A stretch of 64,000 nucleotides of DNA from Scatophagus argus (taxonomy: Eukaryota > Chordata > Actinopteri > Scatophagidae). The stretch spans positions 11,567,501-11,631,500 of the forward strand of contig NC_058501.1 in NCBI RefSeq assembly GCF_020382885.2, read 5' to 3'. Positions 26,401-41,400 of the stretch are shown one piece after another; position 1 is the stretch's first letter; every line of letters starts with the position of its first letter. The notes beneath the pieces were generated by a model that saw nothing but the letters and a program-made list of their open reading frames with translations, was not told the origin of the DNA and did not search any database. Both the position numbers and the translations under genes were made by a program.

Positions 26401-29400
26401 TGCTCCCCTACACAGTGGATAAGAGCTCTTGTACTGCTCAGAGTTGCTGAGTCTGAGCAAAAGTGGATAAGAAACAGGATCAGCATTTCTCATCCACATG
26501 GACAGCTTTGGTTACGTTGAACTAGCATGTTCTAAATAGATGAGCAGGGTCTGTAAATCCGCATGACGCAGAACTGCAGCATATCAGAAAAACAATGAGG
26601 AAGACTTTACCAAACTGAATCAACATTTTGCATTTCTATGTATCACACACTTGAAGCCTGTGTGAAATTTCCAGTGTCTTTTGTGTATCATGGTGTATAC
26701 TGTATATAGATGCGTGTTGCCTGGAGTGCGAGTGTTTTTATCGTTGTTAAGGAAGTGTGTTTATTGCATTTGGAACAGAGGCTTTCTTGCACCATATAAC
26801 ATCTGACAAGATACGTTCAGTGGGCTGATGAAAGTAAATACGTGTCTGCACTGGGAATTTCCCAGGAGTGTGACCATGAGATGCATGTTTGTAAAGGTTT
26901 ACTCCCTCACAGTCTCTTGAGCGAAGGTGGCCAAACACAAGATTCCGGACTTTGATTGCTAACAGACTTAGTATGTATGATGTTAAGTTAACTATACTTC
27001 AGCAGTTCCCAATGTGTGTGATTCAAGTAAACTCTGTTCTTTTTCACAAACAGCGGTCTCTCTGTTTTAATTTGGCGAAAAACCGGAAATAACTGAAAAA
27101 ATGCCCAGAAGACTTGGATTAGAGGATCATCACTGATGTAATCTGTTACTATTCTGATCTTGGAATGGATGCTTGGTCGTTCATTACAGAGAAGGGAAAT
27201 GAAACACATGGTATGGCTGACATCATTTCTGGCTCTGTGACTTTGTGCTTGGGCTGACAGTAGCAGCAATTGTGGTTGGTGTGTGTGTGTGCGTGTGCGT
27301 GTGCATGTGCGCAGAAAGATGTATATTTGAGTTTTAGTGAGTCATTTCCACAGTTTAGCCTTTCGGAGCCATTCACGGTCATCTGAAAATGAGTTGCTAG
27401 GATTTTTTTCCACCCACTCAGCTTTCACAATTTGAACTTTTTTAAATCTCAAATGTCCTGATGTGTAGGATGTATTTTTTTGGTTATGCTTAAAACACAA
27501 ATCATATACAATTATACTGGGATGACTATTGATCATAAATGTCAGCATGTTTTCATTAAAAACCTTTCTATTCCCACCTAAACTACACGTCACTGAAACA
27601 CATCTAAACATGTTGTTCTGAAAGTTGATATCTCATGATTTAAACTACGGTGTATGTCTCCACTTTCAACAGATTGTAAAAAGCAGTCTTCAACAGACTA
27701 ATAGCAATACTAGTCAGGTAGCTGTGCCCCTTAGTTGTAAGAGAAATGTAACAGTATAAACTCAGCAAGGTCAGAAGGATTTTCTGAGGTTCACTAATGT
27801 AAGAATTACAACAGAGAAATAATCCACATTGGATTTAAATATATATATGAATATCCTGAAATTTAAACACTGCTGGAGGCCTGAACTATTACACAACTAG
27901 TGTATTCATGAACAAATTCTAATTCAGAGAGTGGACTGAAAAATCTCTGATGTGGAACAAACTTTCATGTTAATTCAGTTCAATTTATTTATATAGTGCC
28001 AAATCACAACAAAAGTTATCTCATGTTAGAGGAAATGGGTGTAGAAGAAAAACCACTTCAGTGATTCATGGACCCACCATCTCCATGTTTGTTTGCTTAG
28101 TGTGTATTTATGTCCTCGTATTTCTAGGTGGTGTATCCTGATGACTAAAAGCGTTTAGTGTGTTGGCTACACATTTACACCAATAATGATACTACTGAAC
28201 TCACTTTAGGTACACTGGTGGTGAGAATATTTCTAGAAAGGTCACAGCAGTACTTTAAGTGCTAACATTAACATGCTAACATGCTGAAAATTTCATGACA
28301 GTAAGTCAGATAGATTTCGTGAAATTTCACTGGACAAGTGAAAAGTTTTAGCTGTCAGTGGTGCCAGTGGAAAGGTCAGAGAATTATAAAACAAATCATC
28401 AAATTTCTTGGAAATCCATCCTAAAGTTGCAGAGATATTTCAGTTTGGAATAAAGTGGTGCACTGACAATTTAGGTTATGCCACATGTGCTGCTAAAAAA
28501 TGTCCTAGCATTTCTGTTTATCTAAGACTGTTATGGAATGTGCAGCCTCTGGGTCATTGTCCACACCTGGACCTGCTCAGGTCAGGAAATGTTTGGTAAC
28601 CTGGAACATCAGGTCAGGACCGTCCCACTGACGGGAATCCCACCCCTTAAAATTCCTGGAAATGGGCTATCACTCTGAACTGTGTGTTTTTGTGTTTGTT
28701 TTCCTGTTTCTTTGAGTCCGTCTGTCTGAGACACAGAAATGATTTTTTTATTCAAAAGACAGTTGAATTTGAGCCATATTGTGCGTGTTATGTGTTTGTG
28801 TGTGCTATAATAAAATGTAGACAGCACATCGGTCAGATAGCATTATCTGGTCCTATCTTCTCAGCATGTCTGATTCAGATCAGACAGAGTCTCCATGGAT
28901 ACACACCTAGCAAAACTGTCCCGCCTCCGCCACCACCATCATCACCGCATTCTCTCCGTCTCTTTTGTTTATGTTTAATATGCCCATATTGGTCTGATCT
29001 GCTAGGTCGTCTTGCTGAGTGGTCATTTGGACAGTTGGGATGTGGGCCAAGGCGCCATGGATGACGGAGGTGGAGCCATGATATCCTGGGAGGTTCTGTC
29101 ACTTATCAAGGACTTAGGTAATATATGTCACACACACACATGCAGTTCACAGATGGAAATTGACATTCTGCAGAAATACAACCTGTTTGTCCTACTGAGA
29201 TGTACAGTTTGATAAAAGTACAACTCTCCCAACAACAGGAGCTGGTAGAACAATGTATATGTACAAGTATAGTAAAGTTCTATTCAGCAAAACAAAATTT
29301 TCTTTATTGCTCCTTCAATAAACTCCATCCAGTTATAGAATACTGTGAAAAGTTGGCAGAGAATCTTGTCCCAAACTTAGGGACAAATTACAAAACAGTT

Positions 29401-32400
29401 CCTCAGACTGTAAACAGTAATTTCCTCCAACTGTTTGTAAACCGATTTGGATATACTGTCCTGTACTCTAGTGGACAAAAGAATGCAACTGATGAAGCTT
29501 ATAGTGTGTCAGGTTGCATCAACCTGGAGTACAAGGTACAGTGATGAAGAGTTTTGTGGGCAGGATTACGCTAAACTTCAGCGTGTTTTACAGCTTGTAC
29601 AGAAAAGCTACTGCATTTTCATCACTATACATGAAAGTTGTGTCTTTTGTGAATTTGAGACGTTTTTCTTTCTGTATATATTTGCATCTCTGTTGCTTTC
29701 TGTATTGATTCAAGTCTTAATCCATTTCCAGGTTTACGTCCAAGGAGGACCCTACGAACAGTGCTGTGGACAGCTGAAGAGCAGGGTGGAGTTGGAGCAC
29801 AGCAGTACTACAATCTACACAAGGTACTGTTACTACAATACCTAATAGGAAACACATTGTGACGGCAGTAAAGCAAATTATCACAATCAGAATCACAATA
29901 CTTTATTGATCCCTGGAGGGAAATTGGATTATGTTCTTGTCAGTAGGAAGGGTCAGACCATGATGTGGAAGCATAGAGTGACTGAGTGTACAAGTCTACT
30001 TGCGAGGAATTTTTGTATAACAGGCCTTGACCCACAATAAACTATGTTCTCATAGAGAGGAACAGGTGTAGTGTGTTTATGTACCGGAGAATCCCTGCCA
30101 GAGGAATTACATTTGTGGGTTGTCCTGTCAACAAACTCGTCTGTCCTTCCTATTCTTTTGAAAGAGATAACTCAGAATTGCCTTGAGGAAATTTCCTCCC
30201 ATTTGGAACAAATATCCACTTGGACTCAAGGATGAACTCATTGGAATTTGATGGCCAAATGTCACTATGACCTCACAAAACATTTTTGGCCTTAACTCAA
30301 GCATTTCTATGGTAATTATGACAAAATCATGTGTACTAGGATAAAATGATGAAGTGATGACATTTAATATCCAGGAGGTCAAAGATCAATTTCACTGTTA
30401 TGTTTCACATAGTTCATATTCGGTCAGATACTGTATCCCTGACACAAATCTTGGGAGTTCCCCTTGAACCAGTGCAGCTTGTGTAGATCCTCTGTGCTGT
30501 CAGGTTGAAGATGCAAGTGAAACATGGACATTTGAGAGTTTGCAAGAACATCTATATTTGGAGCATTGTCTGCTTTCATGGCTTTGTGTTTTATCAAAAT
30601 CAGCTTCGTTGGTGAAACACATGAATACATAGAAGGGATCTGACTCAAAGAACTCAGATACTACTAGACAGACTACACCTTTAGTTCAGCTCAAGCGAGT
30701 AAAAGTAGTCTCTGAATGAGGGCAGCATATCTTTCATGGGAAATTAGTCACTAAAATCATACAGGTCAATACTGTGATCACGTCCATAAATACACTCTTG
30801 GTCCTTCACCTATTCCATCTGCTTTGTCTCCCCATCCAGGGAAACCTGTCCAACTTTGACCTGGTAATGGAGTCTGACTTGGGAACATTTAATCCAGTGG
30901 CTCTTCAGTTTACTGGCAGTGAAGCAGCACGAAAGGTAGGACTGAAAATACAATGCCATCATGTAATTATTGGTATTTGTACAGGCTGTAAAGTCTGAAC
31001 TATTTTGCAAGGTGATATAAATTAGTATCATGCCATTAAAGTGCAGTCCCTTTTAAATGGCAGGAACCCCTATTAAATTCAGATGTCCACTTAAAAATGG
31101 TCACAGAATAGTCACTGTGGGCATATAGTTGGCTGCCTGAATTATAGTGGCCATGTAATGTAAAAATAAGACAATGCATCTTGAAATTAGCATTAGTTTT
31201 TAATAACGCTGAACCATGTCTGATAAGTACTGGCACATAAATAGACTGCATGATGAGCTGAGAAACACTCAGATGTGTCTGTCAACAGGTGATGGAAGAA
31301 GTGGTGAAATTATTGGCTCCCATTAATACGACCAAGCTGGAAACATATGCAGAAGGGACAGACATCTCACCATGGATGAAGGCAGGAATACCAGGTCAGA
31401 TAAGTCAATATGTCTGTGTCTCTGCTTGGAACATTAGATGTTAATGACAGGATGAGTTTGTAAAATTGATCTTACATGTTACAGTGTAAGAAAAACTTCT
31501 AAACCTGTTCTAACATGACTGTATGTCAGTCATAAACACAGAAACTTGAAACAGGAAGTAACTCATCCTAATTTTCTGGTTTTGGTTTGAATAACTACTC
31601 TTTTCTCATGAAAGTGTTGTATACACAGAATCACATCCTCACTGATGAACTGTGAACACAGAATACTGTGGTATTGGGAAGTGGGATCTGATATTCATTT
31701 GAAGTATTTCATGAAATTCTGAATTGAAACTTCCAACAAGTTTAAAGTATGGACGTACTGTATGCAAGTACGTACAGAATAGGCCTGACAGAATAAAGAG
31801 TAAAATCATTGTCTTTAAAAAGGCTGCTGATTGATAAAAAGCACTGGCCAACTCACTGCAGGATTTCACAAAATCTTAGACAGTGGACCTTTAACATCTG
31901 CCAATGTGATTCTATCTTTGTGCCTTTGGGAGAGATGTAGTGGTCCTCTCTGCCTCTGTCTGTTTTTTGTAGAAGTGAAACTGCAACATACACAGTGTGA
32001 TATAATCTTCAGACAAGGAAGTGAAAAACCCCCCACAAAACCCCCAATTTAAACATTTCATTATACAACAAGGCACTGCAAATCTTCCTGCTGTAAAGCA
32101 GTGATAATATGTGGATACAACGACAGTCTTCAATTACCAAACATTTAACAGCTCCACTGGGGCAGCTGAAGGTTTGGTGCCTTGCTCAAGGGCACCTTGA
32201 AGGCAGTAGGGCTTCTGCTACACTTTGTCTGTTTGGATATTCTGGAATGTTTTCAAATCCCTTCTTCCCTATCTTTTAGGGCTTGTACTGTGTTCATTGT
32301 ACTGTAATACATGGGAGTGAAGAAAAATGTTTGCAGCGAATAGCCCCATTTCAGTTGGACAGTGTCAAGTGTCAAGTCAGTTACACAAGTTGATAATTTG

Positions 32401-35400
32401 CTGTAGAGGCACCTTGTTCAAATGCCATATTTATACAAGATTTTAGCAGTCTTAAGGCCAGAATGTACTCGCAAATGGACGCGTACACACACTGCACGCT
32501 GCAGACACCATAGACATGTAGAAATCCTCAGAGTCATGTTGAGTCCTCAGGTTCATGAACCACCAAAGACACGCTGCACTCTGAAAGGCATTCATCTTTG
32601 TCTGTGAGGCTGAGTCGAGTTCTCTTGGCTGCTCTGTTTACTGCTGGTTGTAGGAATAGTAATGGACTGTCCAAGGGGAAGGTGAGGGTGCACACACCAC
32701 AGTCTCTGCTGGACACTGTAGCTTGGGTAGCTTCAACGCACAAACAAAGATATCAGTAATTCAGTTAGTAATGTCTGATTTAAGAGTATGAAAGAGCAAT
32801 TGTTAGTGAAATAAGTGAGTTAAAATAAGTGTTTTCAATAAGTGAAAACAATTACAGCTAATTTCATATATGACTACAAACCTATACTTCGAACGTTAGT
32901 CTGCTGTGTGCCCACGGATCTTCTCTCTGTGGGGTCAGTTTGGGTGGCCACATGTCTTAAAACAGGCAAACTGTGAGATGTGCTGCTTTCATTGTCCTAA
33001 ATGCAGGGAACGGTGACAATTAACACAGTATATTCAACATTACAAATATTTAAAACAACAAATCAATGGATAAAACACACAATAAGGCTGTAGTTGTTGT
33101 AACTATTCTCATAGCTAGTACACCACAGTGACAGGTTCCTTCCTAACTGCTCCTTCATTAGAAGCCTGAACAGGTGGCTGAGGCATTGTGTGTTGGGCTG
33201 GGAATCTTTTTGGAATCACTGAGGCTGACTACGAGAATGATCATAAACTGATGACAACATGGGCGTGTCTCAAACTACCCCCTATACCTCCTGTCTACCC
33301 ACTTCCATTCTGACTGCATGCCCTCAAGAAGGATCTGGCACATTAAGTGCCAACTCAAACCAACTAAACTGGAGTGGAAGGGAATTCTAAAACCGCCTGA
33401 CTTGCTGTCTGACTTACTGACCATGTGCAATGTGATGCAAATATACCCTTCAGTGTTGCAGAAAACCCAGTATGTAAAATTTTATTACACTCTGGGATAA
33501 AACTGGTCAACACATAATACCAGGGCTACCCATAGATACTTCCATTGCTTATCACCGAACCTGCGTAATCACAATGAACTGCAGGATGAAACTTAACTCG
33601 AGTTGTGATTTCAAGCCACCAAAATTTTATCATTAACAAATGTTAACAAACCTTAACTGACTGTGAATGCAGTACTGGAGCTGTGGTGACAGGTTTCTTC
33701 CTCACTTCTTCGTCATCAGATTGCAGGACAGTAGGCTGAGGTAGATGCTCGGACTGAGGCCTGGGTTTCAGACTAACCACAGCAGACTAGAGTAGAGAAG
33801 ATGAAAGACAAGAAATAATAACACAAGACAAGTAATAGTGACACATTTTCACTTAGCTTTGACTGCAATTTGAGAATAATTTCTTATCAGTTCTTTTCTC
33901 TGCAACATTTTTACTTGTGTTGTGAAACTGCTAACCTGAACTGAATGTGCAGACCAATCTACTGGAGCCATAGTGACAAATTCCTTCTTCACTACCCCAT
34001 AATGAGACTGCAGGGCAGTTGGTTGAGGTAGAGGCTGGGACTGAGGCTGGGACTGAGGCTTAGGTCTGGTTTTCAGGCTACAGACCGCAGACTACAATAG
34101 AGAAAATGAAAGACAAGAATTTGTGACATTTCAATTTGACTTGACTCATACTAATTTCAATAGCATTTTTTTATATCACTCAGTAGTAACAGAACACATT
34201 AAATACAGAAAATACAATCCAAAAACATGCAGCAAATACAGGTGAACGAGATGATCTTCAAGGTAGTACAGCATGTGGAGGTGGTATGGGGTCAGTCACA
34301 TCATGCATGTCAGGTGTGACATCTGCGTGACTGATATGATGTCAGATTGATTTAAATGAGAGAAAGTTCACACAGCTTAAGAGGAATCTGTTTGTTCAAG
34401 AAACAGTGAGGACTAATGCTAAAAACAGATAAAGGACGTATGATCAGAGAGGGGACCTGGGGCCTCATTTATAAAAATGTTCTTAGATTTATACTTGTAC
34501 CTATTCTTAAGATCATTTACAGCGTTCATAAAAGATGCTGAGCATAAAAAAAAGCTTATTCTGTATTTGCAGCACTTTCCTGTGATGTGCTGTAATGTCT
34601 GAATTTGCAGCACGTTTCCTAAATGCTGCGCATGTGTTATCAAACTGATGAAGAGGTTTTCTTAATTTGCTTATGTTTTCTCTATCTGTGTGAGTTTCCT
34701 TTAGCTGCAGTGTGTTGAACTCTCAGGACCACTGTAATACATTCAACCATTACCACATTTCTCTGCAATATCTCAACTTGCAATGTGAAACTGTTTGCTT
34801 ACCTGAACTGAACGTGCAGACCAATCCACTGGAGCCATAGTGACAAATTTCTTCCTCACTGCTCCGTGAGGCTGCAGGACAGTTGGCTGAGCTACATGCT
34901 GGGACTGAGACCTGGGTTTCAGACTACAGACACCAGACTGCAGTAGAGAGGATGAGACAAGAAATAGTAACACATTTTAACTTTACCTTGACTTCTGATA
35001 CCAATTTTCATGAAAGCTCCTTTTGAACTTTACTGGGGACTGGGGCTGTGGCCAGCTGCTGTTTTAAACAAAAAAGAAAACCAATGGCTGGTATGTATAT
35101 AACTTACACTTACTTAACAAAAATACTGTTTTCCTCTATGCAAAATTTTACTTTCATAATAATTAAAAGATTTTTTTTTTACTTTTACAATGTCTTCTCA
35201 AAATAAAGTGCTCTGCTATTGGAAAGAGCTACAAATAACAATTAACTAAAAATGAGCTGTACACCCAACTTTATCTGACATATTTTACTTGGTGCCTCTA
35301 TTCTCAACTATGGGGAATCGCTGTTCATCCAGAGCCATGGATTCCAAAATTTTCCTCGCAATTGCTTTGGTCTTTTCACTGCTCAAACCAAGGAAAGATA

Positions 35401-38400
35401 GGAGAGGCTGCTAGCTTGTGCTTGGCACTGAGCTCTGAGAGACCATCAGGGACATTATTCAGAATTACCATTCACACACATCTATAAAACACAACATATT
35501 CACACACTATAGTAACAACCTCACACACTTACAAGTCAAATGCTTTCACATACACTACTGAAATGTTATGCTTTCACACACACTATTGAAACGCTCTCAC
35601 ACACAACTAAAATGCTCAGGAAGGCAGCTCAAAAGAGAAAGTGCTCTGGAGCATTCTGATGAGGCACATGCTGTCTAAATAGCAGATAATTGCCGGAGGG
35701 AACGCCGTGAACAGGGAAAATGTAAAGTGACGGCTTAAAATGAATCTTTATCTATTCCTCTTTGTTTTTGGTTTATTAGTGCAAACTTTATTTTATGAAA
35801 ATAAAGGGAATGAAGAGGATATAATACGTTGTTTTACAAGCGCTTTGCAGTGTGCTGAATCGCTTCAGAGAAATGAGCCCAATAATTTTGACCAGGAAAG
35901 GCTTTATAGAGTGTTTCATGACCATACAAGAACTATATCTGCTTTTCGTCCAGAGATGATCTTTGGAATAGGGACATCAGTCACCTACTGGGATTGCTGC
36001 ACAGGTGTTTTTGAACATGAGGCCAGACAGAGGTCTGCTGGTGCAAATATATTGTTACCCCCAACAACTTTCACGGGTCACCCCGCCGTCCCAGACACAC
36101 CATAACCAGTGAGTAAGGCACACTTACCAAAAGCATCCTTGATGGTTTTACATAAAGAGCTTTAGTTTTGTAAACCTTGTGGATAAGAATTCCATTCAGC
36201 TCCTGACCCTTTTGGAGTTTAGGGGACACCAGCTTATTGCCACAAGCCATTAGGAACTGGAGGCTACAGAAAGATGGGGAACAAAGAAAAATGTTTAAAT
36301 AACATGTTTTACAGCCGTCTTAGAGATAGAATGTGTGTGTGTGTCACTATGACACACATGTATGCATCGTGTATCCTTTGACTTATTGCTTCTAATGAGG
36401 CTCAAAAGTGTGACGGAACTCCTTAAAACATGGTGTAAACATGCTGTGTCGTTAACTGCCACAATCGTTCACATGATCGCTTTGGTAAAAAGAAAACAAA
36501 AAAACGATGGGGTGAAATTTTTCTCATTTCTAACGCGGAAACAAAGCCAAGGACCTCGGATCTGTGAGCTAACAAGGAGACGCCAAATGGCCTGGAAAGC
36601 CGCCGTGAGACAACCAAACATCACTTTCATCGCAATCACCCGACACGTGTTGGTGTGTTCATGACATTTTTAGACTGGTGTTGGTGGTGTTTTTCTGAAA
36701 ATAAAATCAACGGCTGTTAATCTTCCTCTGCTTATTTCTATTTATCCTTAACGTGTCATTGATATGTCAGGCACAGGAAAATCTCCTCACCTGTTACTTG
36801 CTCATATGCCAACAAACACCAGGCCTACACTTTACAAAGAAAGTTAATAAAACTATGCCTGATGGTGATAATAAATATTGTAGTTCAGTAGCAATATGTG
36901 AAACTATATTCCAACTACTTTAATTGAGCCATAAGAAGTCCTCTGTGAGACCATGCCATTTACTCAAGCAATAATGTCTGAACACTTCTTGTGTTCAAAT
37001 CTTTTCAGTTTATTACAAACATTCTTGTGCAGTGACACTTAAATTTCCAGTAACAGTGCAAATAAGGTGCCAACAACAAAAGACTGCGTTCAAACATATA
37101 AATAACAAAGCAAATGAGGTAACAAATGAAAATACAATGTGCAAACACAGGTTAATATCACTGTGCTCATATGGCTCGATCCCACCAATTTTACTAATTT
37201 TTTCGAGGTGCTGAGCCTTTGGAACAGGGTCCAGCTTGTCTCGGTATGGTCCATTTTTTCATGGTGTGTGTCTCTCTCTCTCTCTCAGCACCGTATCTAA
37301 CGAGAAGTGATCTAAACAAAAAACTTTTGGCCGCAAAAACGGCGGCCGCGCCACACAGTGCTTTGTGAGATCACGCGCCCTTTCCAGCCCTTTGACCAAT
37401 TCACAAACACTGATAGTATGCTATCAAATGGATAGAGTGATCATGAATGTACTCGCACTGTACGTGTGATTGTTTTAAAAAATGTGGATACAAAAAAGAA
37501 AGAAAGAAAAGCCTTTACCTGACATCTTCCGGAATACGTTCACCAAATCCATCCCTGATGTGTTGTATTACAGTCTGGTGGTCCCAGACCTTCTGGAACT
37601 CAAAGGCACTGAGGATGTGTCCATGTTTGTGTAGCCACACTTTTGTTCCTTGTTTGCAGACAATTGCCCATGATGGATTGGGAAGTAGTATCACATCTTT
37701 GTTGAAATGGTCATGCTGCTGTGCACAGGCTCTGAAATAATAGAAGAACATCAGACTGCGCGTAAACAGACAGTGCAAGTCAAGCACAGAGACCATGGCA
37801 GCAGAGCATCGTGTACACCTGGTTAGACCATTAGGCTTCAGATACTTTAACTAATAATAATAATAATAATGATAATAAGGAAGGTCAGACGACAGATGTT
37901 TCCCACACTGACATTTGCGTGTGCTTCACCTGTTAGGACGGCGTCGAAGGAAAAAGAAAAGAGAGGACTACGCTCTCCAGCCGGCTCACCTGCAGCTCCA
38001 AAGACCAGCTGTCAGAGGAGCGCTCGGCTGTTCCTCTCTATAGCCTGCGTTTGTGCTAAAGATTCTACTACCAAAATGTTTAGCACAACGGGTGTCGCGA
38101 TGTGTTTTAACGTTGGCAAGAAAAAAAAAACCAAACCAAAACATCGTCTGTCTTCTCAGTCGCTGATAGCAGCAAAATATGCATCCCTAGTTAGACTGGC
38201 AATACACAGGGTAAATATCCATCTCACCTTCTTCTACTTGTGCCCGATGTCCATGTGCCGAAGCTCTGCTCAGCTTGATAACGCGGCACGGAGGTCCGGA
38301 CCGGGCCAGCAGCCGGCTGTGGCAGGCCGGTGCGGCCGCTAAATGGGGATAGCGTTGTAAGTCGACTCTCGCCCGTGTCACAACCTGAGGCAACGTGTGA

Positions 38401-41400
38401 CTGTTGCCCGGTTGTTGTTGCATTTGACGGTGTTCGAATTGTCTCCGCCGACGCCAAAACATTGTTTAACAAGGCGGCAGCTTCTGTTGAGCCACCGGAG
38501 AGCTCCTGAGATGACATGTGCGCTCCACTTCACACTCCACTTCCTCTTCTGAAACGCCTTCCGGTTACACTGAAACACCTTCCGGTGCCACTGAAAGGTC
38601 TTCCGGTTACACTGAAATCTCAGTAGAGTATGTGAAAGCCTTTCAGTTGTAAGTGTGAGAAGGTTTTACTCTAGTCTGTGTGAATAGGTTTTGTTTTATA
38701 TACAGAGTCAGTCAAAATAATGTACACAGATCAGGAAAAAAGGGTAATGCCATCTGTTGGGAAAACAACAGTACACACTGTTATGGTAATTTGATCAAAC
38801 TTTGAAAGAGGTATCTATTTGTATAAAAGCATATATGTATAGAAGCACTTATACAAATTAAATATTTGTGCATGTTTTTCTTTTCCTGATGTGTGTATAC
38901 TTGGCTGACTGTGAATGGTAATTCTGAATAGTGTCCCTGACGGCCCCTCATACCACTTCTTTCCTGTGTCCTCCACTCTACTTGCAGAGTGGAGAATACA
39001 CTTGTATTGTACATGACTGCAGAACTTCAGACCTTAAACTGATGATGAATCTTTACTTATCAGCACCTTGTGTACATACTTACAGTGTACATACTTGAGA
39101 TGGGTGTTCATCTGTTTTATTAGAAAGTGATTGATTGAGGCTTGTATGTCCTTGACTCAAACTAGTAATGATGTCCTCCTCCCAGGTCTTCATTTCCTGT
39201 AAAAACATGTTTTTAATCATTAATTTATTATTGTTCCAGTATTCTTCCCAGACTCATTTTTTGTATATTTCCTGAGATTCCTTCCCTGTACTCAATATAG
39301 GTCTGTAAACAATAAAACTATTGACTATATAAAGAATAAAATAGAAGAGCACTTAACCAGTATAACAGAATTTTGTTTTATTATAATACATCTAATGAAC
39401 CCTATTTTCCTGTAAAAAAGAAAATCACTCATGTGATAAAACCCACATAACACATTTTTCTACCATTTTTCTACTGTAACTTTGCTGCTCTGCTTGTGGT
39501 TTTGGTCGAGATAGACTGGTCAAAACATCTCTCCTGTGTCTGCCTAGTGTTAGTAGAAGTTAAATCTCCTAACACTCAGAGAGACATGGTAGTAAAACTT
39601 GTAGAAGAGGAACTGAAAACAAAAAGAACACAAAAACATTTGAACTTTAAGCTGGGTAGACCACAAACACACTGAGGGTTTGGTTTTTTTGCTCAAGGGC
39701 ACATTGAAGCCAGTTTCCTTGACGGGATCTTTTTTGCATTCCTTTTCTGTTCTGTAATATCAGGGATATGAAGACACATGTGCTGCCATGTGTATCTGAT
39801 GGTAATATGTTTTCCACATTCTTATTCGTTCTGTTCACTAATTTGTCGCTCACCAAGCCCTCATTGTGAAGAGGGCTCTGAAAAGTTAAACAAAAAAGAC
39901 GCAGCTGATAACCCAGGACAGCAACAGGGTGTTCAGGGTCATGTCAAGTCCTCTGGTTCATGAACCACCATGGACAAGCTGCATTCTGACGGGCCTTCCT
40001 CTTCATCTGTGAGGCTGAGTCGAGGTCTCTTGGCTGGTCTCTTTACTATTGTTGGCTGGAGGAACAGTATTGGACTGTCCAAGGGGAAGGTGAGGGTGCA
40101 CATGCCGCAGTCTCTGCTGGACACTCTTGCCTGTGTAGCTTCAATGTGCAAAGAAAAAGAAATCAGTACTCCTGTCAGTGGTGTCTACAGTAGCAGTATG
40201 AATGAGCATACTTATTATTACAGTAAGCAAAAGCAAAAACTAAACCAAATTTCATATATGACTTGAAGATATGTGGTAAGACAAACCTTTACTTCGAAAG
40301 GTATTCGGCAGAGTTTTCATGGATAGCTGTGTGGCCACAGATTTTGTCTCTGGGGGATCAGTCTGGCAGGCTACGTGTCTTACAGAAGGTAAAGTTCCAG
40401 AGACATTGCCCACGGTGCCCTAAAAGAAACACAAGAGACTCAATAGATCCATTATCCATTCATCCATGTTCTATACCCCTTTATCCACCAGGATCATGGG
40501 TGGGGTGATGGAACCTGTCCCTAACCTATAGGGCGAGAGGCGGGGTACACCCTGGACTGGTCAACAGTCGATCACAGGGACGACACACAAAGACAGACCA
40601 TCAAACACCCTCACACGCCACATCTAGGGGCAATGCAAGTTAACCTAATGTGCATGTTTTGGGGATTGTGGGAGGAAGCCGGAGTCCCTGTAGAAAACCT
40701 GCAGAGGCACATGCAAACTCCGCACACAAGGGCCCAGACCCAGACCTGCAACCCTCTTGCTGTGAGGCAACAGTGCTATTCACTGCACTGCCCTCATCCA
40801 TTATCATACATGTAACTTAAAACAACCAATACTGAGGCAAAGTACTGAGTACAAAGTGGGGGCAAAATTAAGAGTTATGTGTTTAGGTTGTGAGGTGAAA
40901 GTCGTCTGGGTTTATGGTATGTGACAGGTTGAAAGAAAAATTAAATTAGGGAGCAATATTATTCTTCGGTCCAAGTTTAAGTTGTTTAAGATTACCTCCC
41001 CTTCCGAAAACTTCTAATAATTATTACTTTTCTTTTACCAAATTTTGTAATATCAATTCATGTTCATGAACACATGGCTTATAAAACCATAGCCAAGCTA
41101 AGTAAGTTTTATTTATATAGTTCATTATAGCAAATCACAAGTTTATCACAAAGCTTTTCAGGCTGTGTATCATAAGACACCTTCTGTCCTTAGACCCTCA
41201 ATCTGGATAAGGACTTTAACTGACATATTTCACCTTGCCAAACAAGATCAGGTGCCTCACCTGATCATCCAGGGCCATAAATTCCAAAATTTTCTTCATG
41301 ATTGCTTTGGTCTTTTCACCACTCATACCAAGGAAAATTATGAGAGGCTGCTGAACTTGAAGAGACCATCCAAAACATTATATGTATGCTCATTTCTTTT

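Noticed and set aside
37869-38342. A 157-codon plus-strand open frame, the longest in the window.
   Set aside because: It lies antisense to the CpG-rich first exon and promoter region of gene B, has no recognisable motif and a composition (poly-Lys run, Arg/Ser bias) expected from a GC-rich antisense frame.
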